From contig NC_087064.1 of NCBI RefSeq assembly GCF_963678635.1, positions 37,395,716-37,459,715 on the forward strand: 64,000 nt of DNA, written 5' to 3'. Positions within the stretch are counted from its first letter, which is position 1. Every line of letters begins with the position of its first letter. The position numbers and the translations under genes were made by a program. The notes below the pieces were generated by a model. It made no database searches and was not told the DNA's origin. It saw only the letters and a list, made by a program, of their open reading frames with translations. This stretch comes from Symsagittifera roscoffensis. Its lineage: Eukaryota; Xenacoelomorpha; Acoela; Convolutidae. Shown here piece after piece: positions 23,101 to 34,200 of the stretch.

Positions 23101-26100
23101 TCAGAAAAAAATATCTTCTCGCGAAGTAAATATGAAGTTCATGAATTTCAACGGATTCGAATCTGTAAGAAATTTAAAAAATGTTCTTCTAGCTTTCGAT
23201 GATTTTGTGAAGACATCTATAATGACAAGGAATTTGTTAGATTAGCGACAGCGGGTAGATATAGAGGGCAAGATGTTATATATGTTAAGGGTAACTTGAT
23301 TCAACAAAGTTGATGGTCGCGGACGATTGATTTAATGAACACTTCACAAATCATTCTGTTCAAATCGCCTCGTGACGTTCAGCAACTAGATCTTTAAGCA
23401 CGACAATTGAATTTATCGAATTTATGTTGAGAAGCTGTTACGAATTAGCTACCAGAGACTCAATTGGACATCTTCTCATCGACTTGGACCCTCCGTACAT
23501 CACATTGTTTGAGATTTTGTTCAAATATCACACTACCTGGGCCAACATTTTTTTGTGTACCCTTATCTTATACAGAAACTACTCCAATCACAAATGAAGA
23601 AGAAAAATTTATCTACTCTGTTCCATATGGTACAACTGAAACCTGACCACCTAAGAAGATTAATTAGAAAAACTTCAAATCGCGAGATCATAACACTTAT
23701 TTGCGATTGTTTGCTCAATGTGGTCAATGGAAACATACCCGTAAAAGTTGCAAGTATCGAACGATTCAAGACAGCAGACAAATATTTAGTCACTCCTAAA
23801 ACCAGTGTTTTCGAAAAGTGTCTGATTATTTTGAATAAAGAACGTTCGCATCTAGTGCGACAAATACTTTATTTTTGTTACAAGTAATAGGGATCTAAGC
23901 CGGTTAAGGTAGGATAGTTGAGCTTTTTTTTATGTCTAATACTATCATCATGAAGAACACGTGCAGCATGCGGGTGCCCTTTAAGGTATAAGTGTTTCGG
24001 AACTAGAATGAATTCTTCAGCAGTCATAATTAAGTACTTATAAATAAGCAATCATGACTGAGGGCACTTCCAGTCTTGTCACCCATAATGCTCCTTCTTC
24101 CTTCACAATTACTCTAGTTTCATCTGCATTAAGGAACGTTTTTAAAGATAACACTCTGGCCAATTTCAAAAAGTTTCTGAGTCAAGAAATAAATTTGCAA
24201 GGTGAATGGAGAGTAGCAGTTAAAGAAATTACTTCCCTACTCATAAACAACGTAACTGACAACATTGTGTACTACAAACAAGATCGGTTTATAGCAGAAA
24301 GTTGAGAAAGACAAGATCTCCTGGCCTTACTTTGGAGAAACAGCAAAACTAACAAAAGGAGAGTATACGAGCATTGAACAAATACTGGATGAGATTCGTC
24401 TGAAAACAGAGTTAGAGAAATTGGATTAATTATAGATCCCATAACCAAACATCTTTCATTATGGCTGCATCATTGGGAAGCTATTTTATTTTAAAACCCG
24501 CAAATTCCCGGTTTACACGAATTCAAAGGTGTCAGAGATGGAACTGGTTATCATATAGGTTACTAACAATTTGTTTACACGGTCTAAATTGGGAAAACGG
24601 TGATAAATTTTACATAAACTTGGATCAAATATTTCAGAATTTTGCGTTGAGAAATTCTGTTGCCGTTTTTTTACGCTTAAGGAAAAGAAAAGACAGGATT
24701 TTTGGCCAATTACTTGGACCGAAATGTTGAAAACCTAGATGATTTGGGTTGTCCTCGGGTTGAAAACTTTTATTTCCAAAATAATCCAAATTGCATTAGA
24801 CATATACCTCATAACTCCAGGAATCTTTGTGTTCTGATGAAAAGCAACGTTTTTTTATGATTGGTTGAAAAATGAACATTAGCGAGAGATCAGCGAAAGT
24901 GAAGACACACCTACCACCAAATTCAATGCTTTGTGCGTGGATGACTCCAGAGGGTGATTTTTCCTGAACAAGAACAGAGCGTATTGATTGCAGCGGCCAA
25001 ATTGTTCAGAGGAAGGAGCAAATAATAATTTCTGAAGAAGTGTTGTCTACATTAAAGAGATTTTTTTCCAATTATTGATCAATTTGTATACTTCCAGAGA
25101 TTCAAGTTTATCAGAAATGTTAGCCAGCAAGCGAGGAGTATATTTTCCCGTACTATTCCTAGTACTCAACCGTCAGCCAGGAGTTCAGATGGATCTAAAC
25201 AGCAGTGAATTGCCAGATGAGATTGAGACAATTGTGAAAAAGGATATTGTGAAGAAAACAATGTTCTACGAAAAAACTTCAAATATCCCAGCAAACTTCT
25301 AGAAATGAATGACATAAAAAATAGAGACGTCAAACGTTATGAAGTTTTTTCTGTTCATAATCCTTGTTCATTTTTTTAAAGCTTCATTTACAGTGAGAAA
25401 AAGTCTATCACAGTCTGTAGAATAAATCATTTCTCAAATATCAGAAACAACAGCAGCAAAAGTTGAACCTGACGCAACAATAGTAAGAGAGTATTTTTAC
25501 TACGGGACAAACATTGGAAAAAAACATGGACGTTTTATAACAATGTTACTTTGCCATGATCTGAAGAAGTTTTTGTTGCGAAAATGGTAGTAATTCTAAT
25601 TTTACTAACTTTCTGCATTCTCAATTTTTCTTTCACAAAATTAAGTTGCGAAGAAACTTCAGTTTGGTTCTCGATTTTATCCGGCTTGGTTGGTTACTTA
25701 CTGCCAAAGATAAAGATATGAATAAAGTGATTGATACTTCGACAAGATTTTTCATGGCGATTGTGGGAACCTCAGGGTCCGGGAAAACTGAGTTAATTTT
25801 CAAACTTTTGATGGAAATACTTTTTACCTTAAATTTGAAAAAACCTATATCCATACAAAGAGATGCAACCTGCATTCTCAGAAAAAAATATCTTCTCGCG
25901 AAGTAAATATGAAGTTCATGAATTTCAACGGTTTCGAATCTGTAAGAAATTTAGAAAATGTTCTTCTAGCTTTCGATGATTTTGTGAAGACATCTATAAT
26001 GACAAGGAATTTGTTAGATTAGCGACAGCGGGTAGATATAGAGGGCAAGATGTTATATATGTTAAGGGTAACTTGATTCAACAAAGTTGATGGTCGCGGA

Positions 26101-29100
26101 CGATTGATTTAATGAACACTTCACAAATCATTCTGTTCAAATCGCCTCGTGACGTTCAGCAACTAGATCTTTAAGCACGACAATTGAATTTATCGAATTT
26201 ATGTTGAGAAGCTGTTACGAATTAGCTACCAGAGACTCAATTGGACATCTTCTCATCGACTTGGACCCTCCGTACATCACATTGTTTGAGATTTTGTTCA
26301 AATATCACACTACCTGGGCCAACATTTTTTTGTGTACCCTTATCTTATACAGAAACTACTCCAATCACAAATGAAGAAGAAAAATTTATCTACTCTGTTC
26401 CATATGGTACAACTGAAACCTGACCACCTAAGAAGATTAATTAGAAAAACTTCAAATCGCGAGATCATAACACTTATTTGCGATTGTTTGCTCAATGTGG
26501 TCAATGGAAACATACCCGTAAAAGTTGCAAGTATCGAACGATTCAAGACAGCAGACAAATATTTAGTCACTCCTAAAACCAGTGTTTTCGAAAAGTGTCT
26601 GATTATTTTGAATAAAGAACGTTCGCATCTAGTGCGACAAATACTTTATTTTTGTTACAAGTAATAGGGATCTAAGCCGGTTAAGGTAGGATAGTTGAGC
26701 TTTTTTTTATGTCTAATACTATCATCATGAAGAACACGTGCAGCATGCGGGTGCCCTTTAAGGTATAAGTGTTTCGGAACTAGAATGAATTCTTCAGCAG
26801 TCATAATTAAGTACTTATAAATAAGCAATCATGACTGAGGGCACTTCCAGTCTTGTCACCCATAATGCTCCTTCTTCCTTCACAATTACTCTAGTTTCAT
26901 CTGCATTAAGGAACGTTTTTAAAGATAACACTCTGGCCAATTTCAAAAAGTTTCTGAGTCAAGAAATAAATTTGCAAGGTGAATGGAGAGTAGCAGTTAA
27001 AGAAATTACTTCCCTACTCATAAACAACGTAACTGACAACATTGTGTACTACAAACAAGATCGGTTTATAGCAGAAAGTTGAGAAAGACAAGATCTCCTG
27101 GCCTTACTTTGGAGAAACAGCAAAACTAACAAAAGGAGAGTATACGAGCATTGAACAAATACTGGATGAGATTCGTCTGAAAACAGAGTTAGAGAAATTG
27201 GATTAATTATAGATCCCATAACCAAACATCTTTCATTATGGCTGCATCATTGGGAAGCTATTTTATTTTAAAACCCGCAAATTCCCGGTCTACACGAATT
27301 CAAGGGTGTCAGAGATGGAACTGGTTATCATATAAGTTACAAACAAGGAAGCACGAAATATAGCACACTCTCTACACAATCTTTTTGCTGACTATCCCCT
27401 TGGTGTATGTGCTGGTACTCATTTTGTTTTTTTACCTGGACATAATTCGTTATCGAATAGTCGGAGACACAAAAGCACCCCTGTTACGAATCATTGATAC
27501 AAAATCTCGAGTGGAGAACGGTTACGCATGTACAATTGAACCGAATCATCGTGAAGTGTTTAGTATTTTGGACTTTAAAAAGCTTTTGGTTAATTTTTTA
27601 TTTCTAATGTTTCTCTGAACTTGCGCGCAGAAACTGGAGGATTTGTTTCTTTCGCCGGAGGGGGAAAAGTTGTTTTGATTTTGAAGTCTAGCAATTGATC
27701 ATTTCGATTCTTATTACCACAACCAAGAAAACCTACCACATTTCTCGGTGCAATATAGAAAACGAGGCTGTGGCTTTGGTGCATTGGCATTAGGAATAGG
27801 AAGAGTGGCATTTCCATTGGCTCAAGGTTTTGTGATACCCGCAGCAAAAAAGATCGCAAAAGAATTACTTCTTCAGGCAGCTCCAGAACTGATAGAAGTT
27901 GCAACAAAAAGAAAAAGCCCTAAACAGGCACTCAAAAGCACCGTTAGAAGAACAATCAAAAAGCAAGTAGGAAGAAGTTGATCTCAAAAAATCCATCCGA
28001 AAACAACAACAGCAGCGAAACGATAAACGAGACGCGTCATTCCCTGAAAACGAACTGCACAGAGAAGTCGCTCCGATTTCTTTACAAGGAAAAAATGATT
28101 TTTAATTTAATCTCCAGTGAAGCAACTTCTGTGTGACATGCACTCATTAGCGGTGTGACAATTAGATTGTCTCATAGGTTTTCTTACGTTTTTGTTGTCA
28201 TACCTGAAGGTGCAGCTAGACACTACAAGGTTCGAAACGTCGAAGCTAATCTCTATGTCAGAAAGATGACTGTGACTGCCTATGTTCCCTTCATCGATAG
28301 AAAAAGCATTGTTGAAGAACCCGGCCGTTTACGATTACATTGAATTGTTGCCAAAAACGTTTCTCGCAACTGCAGGAGTACAAAGCTGGTGACAAAAGGA
28401 TGTTTTTGCGAAAGAACCTGTGCGAAGAATGATAGTAGCAGTGAGCATAAACGAAGCATATTCGGGTACTAACATGACAAATCCTTTTCATTACCTAAAG
28501 TTTGGGTTGAATGAGATCATTGTGTACAGAAACGGCCTACCCATTGCCGAAACTCCAATCTCAACAACAGACAATAAAAGAATTTATTGTAATACGCTCG
28601 AAGCTCATGATTTTGTGTTGAACACTAGTCATGGAATCAGTCTAGCTAATTATGATAATCATTATATTATGGCTTTTGATCTCACGTCTACTCAGGAGGC
28701 TTCACACAATTTTATTCACTCTGAACTGACCAATTGCACTTATTAGGTCGAAATTTTACGCAGGTCTCGGTAATAACGTCGAATTATTATTAATGGGAGA
28801 GCGTGCATCAACAGTTTATGTGCGCTCAGATAGAAAAATTACCAAAAACTCTTATGACCTAAGCTAGCCAGGGATAACCTTCAGAATTTTCAACCGTTGT
28901 AAACTTTTGAAATATATTTTTAGAGGTTTTTACCGGCAGATTTTGCATGCTCTTCAGTATTGAAAACCAATAATACCTTCATGATTATGAACGCTTCACC
29001 CTCAGATCAACCTGGAACCCACTGGTTGTTTTTGGTCAAGCTGGAGGGCAGATTTTCATCGAAGATCCTCTAGGTAAAAGATTATATGATAATCCCCTCG

Positions 29101-31256
29101 TGTAAAAGAATAGGCGACGTACAATTCACGAGGGAAATCAACTACTGATGAAAAAAACCAATACATTCAGCCGATTCAGTGTTATGCGGTCTTCATTGTA
29201 TTTATGTCGCTCATGTTATAATTGCAAATAGATTTCCAGTAGGTTTCAAATTTAATGATCATGACTTGATAAGATTTGCTAAAATTATGTTGTTCCAAAC
29301 TATTTAATGGAATTTTTTGTGAAATTGATAAATTCATTTTTTTAAAATTCATTCTTGCCAACAACAGATTTTATTTTTCTACAAGTTTGATAGAAGTGCG
29401 AAAAAACATTCGAAGTTTTAAGGCATGGCCATTTGGGTTATGGACAATAGCTAGCCCGGCGTTGCTCCTCGCTACGCTCCTCGCGAACGCCTTCCGCTGG
29501 TGTAGTAATTTTTTTTATACAAGAGAGCAAAAAAAAATATTTAAAACAATAAGTTTCTTTTCCATGATAATTTTAACAAACAGTGTTTGAATCAGTTTCC
29601 ATTCAACCATACCAACTTAAAATTATGTCAATTAATCTTGAAAACTCAGCAGCCTTTTCACCATTCAAAATATTAGTAAAGCGTTCTTTTGTTACGTAAG
29701 TAATCAGGTCAGTTTGAGTTTGAACAGATTTAGTCTGCGAGCCGAAGAAAACTTGAGGCAATCGTCTGCTAACTGGAACAACACTTTTATCTAGATTGTT
29801 GATAGAGTTATAATTCACGGCTATTTTCAATTTTTCCAGCTGAGGGCCAGACAGATGATACTTAGAGCAACCCAAATTAATTATTTGAATTTAGAGAGAA
29901 GGCAAGGCACGACTAATGCTTTTGAAGTCATCTTGTTTAGTAAATCGGTAGACTCTTTTGTGAGTTCGACCAGCACATGATATTTTTTGTTGTTATCAAT
30001 CGATTGATTGCAAAAATCTAATTCATTCCAATGGGAGGATACCGCAAAATTTGCGTTTGAAGCGAAGCCAGAGAAGTTAGATTTATGATTCAGGAAGATC
30101 AGTTTGTAATTTTTACGGAATTGTTTGAAGTAATCAGGGGGTTGCTCATTGCTTAGTAGTTTTAATTGCTTCAACCATTGCTTAGTAGTTTTAATTAACT
30201 AAAGAGTGAATAATGCTACAAACCCTGACATTAACCATCGTTTTCACTTTCGCATTCCTTTTCCGAGCATGACGATTTTTTAGATTTGTTTCCTTTTCCA
30301 GTCACATCGCATTTTTTTCCTTTCGTCAATCTTTCAATTTTTGAGTAATTGTCCGCCAAGGACTCGAATTCACCAGTTGACAAGGTTATTCCTTGTCGAT
30401 ACTTGAAAGTTCCCTCTTCGTCTTTTTTGTGCAAATTGATAGTTATATAAGTACCGGTTGGTGCGAATGTTTTTGCACCGACTCTAATCAAACGTTTTTT
30501 ATTCGAAGATATATCCCGCAAATCATCGAAATAGTCAACATCCGTTTCAAGAGAAGCGCTCATTATAATTGAAAAACAATCAACTGGTTTTAAATGTGGA
30601 ACGTTGAAGAATGAATGATCACAGTATACGAGACAATCTTGCGTTCCCGAAGTAAAAAAAATTATGCGACAACTTTATGAGCGCCTTAAGCCATAATGAT
30701 AAAACTAAATCACGAAGGATAAAATATCTTTAACGATAAACCACATCTTAATGGGTTTTAAGTTACTTCCCCCCTTGGTATACTCGAAAAATCTTCTGGT
30801 GTTTTTTATTATGACGGTTAATTTAATGACTGCTATCAATCATGTTAATGAAACTTTAACAGCATGACAAAGAATGTCTGGCAAACAAACAAGAAAACTT
30901 GAAATTGAGTGTTTTTGCCCGTCGCATTATGATAAAGGTATCACATAAATCTAAAAAAAGATAGGTTTTCTCATGGATTCTTAACATGACTTTAGGCGTC
31001 ATGGATAAAAGAAGAAATAAAATTTGATAGCCTCGCCTAAAAAATTACTAGTTTTGAACTAAATGAGCCGTGCCATCCTTTCCTGATCTCTCTCTTTTTA
31101 ATAGACTTTTCATACTTATTTTCTCAATTTCACTTCGGTAACTCAGTCGTATTACAACAAAACTAGTCCTCTATAAAAAAATATCAGTGTCCGATCGAGA
31201 AAGAACAATCATCTACCAAACATACACGAAAGAATCGATTGCAGTCATCCATCATC

Positions 31257-31288
<32 letters not shown>

Positions 31289-34200
31289 TGTGTGTGTGTG
31301 TGTGTGTGTCTCCGTCTTGAACAAGTCGGTTCAATGAATTGGCTCCCCGAAAAAACGACGGCAATCAAAAGGAGGAACGGACTACAAAAAGTCACATATC
31401 GCTACCGAACTACCTCCATGATCATATCGATCATCTTCGACAGAATCGCAAAACTACGAGAGTTGAACTTTAACGAGAGATATCTGACATTAGAAAAGAC
31501 TGAGATAAACGAAACAACATCCCTCGAGCAGTCTCCCAGAACAATTCTCTTCGCGTATGACTGCGAGTCAATCCCGTTGTATGAAAATCAGGAGGGCTGT
31601 ATTCTTGATTATCCAGAGCGCGAATTGTACTGGGATCTTCCGACAGCAATGTCTCCCGAGTCATTTGTTAGGGGAGCAGTTTCAACCCCAGCTGCAGAAC
31701 AATCAACTTGCTATTCGGATGCTTGGATTTCAGCGACACAGAGTGCGGAGACAATTGATCTAGTGGCCCAGATCTCATTCAAGGAACTCCTCCAAATGCA
31801 GCTTGCAATGCCCGAAAAAAAAGAAAACTACAGTTTCGACAGTTCTACTAGCTTAAACAAAAAACTTTCTTTTGTTTAGATTTTTATTCCTCGCGTTTTA
31901 TATTCTTTTTTTTATTGGATTTTTAACTCGTTTCAACATGACCGTGTGTATATTATTTGTGTCTCATTTTTCATCTTTTTTGTCTCTAATATCAACTCAT
32001 TTTGAGAAAAACATTTTCAAGTTTCAAGTTTTATTCGTGTTGTCCGGATAATTTAAATCAGCACTATTAAACCATCATCTTTTATCGGCAAAGCGTGTAA
32101 GATGAACACATTTAAAGGGGAATGACGTCATTACATGAGTATAGCTTGTGTTAGATTGGAAAAAAAAGAAAGTTCATACTATAACACAAGCTATACTTGT
32201 GTAATGACGTCATTCCCCTTTAAATGTGTTCATCTTACACGCTTTGCCGATAAAAGATGATGGTTTAATAGTGCTGACTTAAATTATCCGGACAACACGA
32301 ATAAGACTTGAAACTTGAAAATGTTTTTCTCAAAATGAGTTGACATTAGAGAAAAAAAAGATGAAAAATGAGAGACAAATAATATACACACGGTCATGTT
32401 GAAACGAGTTAAAAATCCAATAAAAAAAAGAATATAAAACGCGAGGAATAAAAATCTAAACAAAAGAAAGTTTTTTGTTTAAGCTAGTAGAACTGTCGAA
32501 ACTGTAGTTTTCTTTTTTTCGGGCGACTTAGATTGGAAAAAAAAGAAAGTTCATACTATAAGTCGCAAATATTGTTGCGATGCAATTGTTGCGATAAAAT
32601 GTGTTCATTTTATAAGTGTTCATTTTGATCCCGCTATTAAGTACAGCCAATGCTAAGGATATTAACACAGACTATTATATTACAAAAATCAGTTTAGCTT
32701 CAAGACATCCTGGATCTGTATCGTAGAGGTAGGGAAGGAGACCAGCAAAATAAGAGGGTTCGCACCTGGTACGGGTCGGATGTTTTTAATGAATTTTTTC
32801 GTATACTAGTTTAAATGCGTCCGCTCTATAAATTGAGGCATGTTAGTTGGTAAATTTATTTTTTCAAATTGACTGGTACTGCGCTAATGCGTCTTAATTG
32901 GCTTGAGTCACGTAGCAATTATAAAGACTCATAATTGCCGTGCGTCACTTTTGAAATTTTGTAGAATCAAAGTTTTACTCATTCAATTTTTCCCAGTAGC
33001 ATTATCGGTCATATTTTTGCTTGTGTATGCGAAGTGCAATTTCGCTTCTGTGTAATATTTTCTAAGTCTAGGTTATAGGTATGAGAATGAGACATATGGA
33101 TAGATATAGAAGTTACTTGAAGCCGACTTAAGCCTAAAAAAGATACTGAAAGGATGAGATGAGAAAGTTCGGTGGTTTTAATACGAAAGAAAAAAAATTG
33201 CCAAAGATTCTAGATACTTAGAGTTCAAGCCGAGTGTTGAAGAGGTTATTTTAGATGAATTAATATACAATAGAGTTGAGCAGTTACAGAAGAAGACAAT
33301 ACAGCTTCAGATTGACAACGAGAGACTCAAGCAGACCAAAGACGCCTCCTTCAATTCACAAGGGTACATTCAATTCTCGTTTCTTTTCGAAATTGCGGTT
33401 AAAGTTTCGGCTAACATTTTCCAAAGAGTTCTTTCGTTTTAGTGAGCACTCAGACTCGCATCTTAGAAACGAACTTTCAGAACTGGAGAAGCGACTGTAC
33501 GAGACGCAGAGAGATCTAACAACAGCTTTACGAGGAAAAGATGAAGTAAGGTGAACTCATGTCTTTTTTCTGATCACATGTTAACTGTGAATGAACAAAG
33601 TGTATTTTTCAACTTATTTTGTGACCAAGGTGTTTTAACTAATTGCTGAGTATTTGATCTGTTTAGAATAGCCAAAAGATACTTGACCTCAATGACAAAA
33701 TCAGACAAAAAGATGACGCACTTGCACAACGAGATCAAAAGTTAGTTCTCCAAATGTGCTAAATGAAAGATTCTCAAAGAGTCTCGAAAATAGTATTTTA
33801 GCTGTGCCGTTTTCGAAACATAGGTTGTTACAGGATGCGTAACTTGGAAGCCGAGCTGGAATCGGCCAAAAAGACCATCAGTCAAATGAGCTCCAAAATT
33901 GAAATTCTTGAAGAACAGAAACAAGTGCAAGCAGATGAATACAGTTTATTGGCGCTTAGTTGCAGTCAGTTTGAAGAAAGACTGCTTAAAAGTGAGGAGG
34001 AGAACAGACTCATTTTGCAACAGTGTGTCAAGTTTAAGCAACAATTCGCTGATCAGTTGAACGATAAGAATGCAGAATTTATTGCGTAAGTTTTCGTATT
34101 TTTCCAACGGCGAGGTCACTTTTGCTCAAGCATATCATTACGCTGATTTTGTGTATTCTTATTTTTCCCCGTTGATTCGGCTTAAAAGGTTTCGTCTTAT

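Larger units (their letters stand above)
21276..24053 (+). repeat. 2777-bp tandem unit I
   Basis: It contains a virion-protein fragment, a frame at 21684-21953, the unknown module at 22140-22800, ATPase (22869-23620) and a small ORF (23555-23887). From about 21480 on it is almost base-for-base identical to unit II. Differences seen include C/A near 22027, A/T near 23154 and A/G near 23177. Confidence 0.85.
24054..26830 (+). repeat. 2777-bp tandem unit II
   Basis: It repeats unit I at a constant offset of 2777 bp with very few substitutions. All the frames noted for unit I recur. Unit II is followed by a partial third copy (26831 to about 27330), after which the sequence diverges at CATATAAGTTACAAACAA. 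Confidence 0.9.

Noticed and set aside
31187-31333. Start of the 181-residue ORF upstream of the microsatellite
   Set aside because: It would need a GTG start and would translate the (GA)n(GT)n repeat. The first ATG is at 31334.
31810-32524. Foldback as a sequencing or amplification chimera
   Set aside because: The arms differ at several positions and in T-run lengths. A chimeric read would give identical arms. The loop also recurs independently at 32531.
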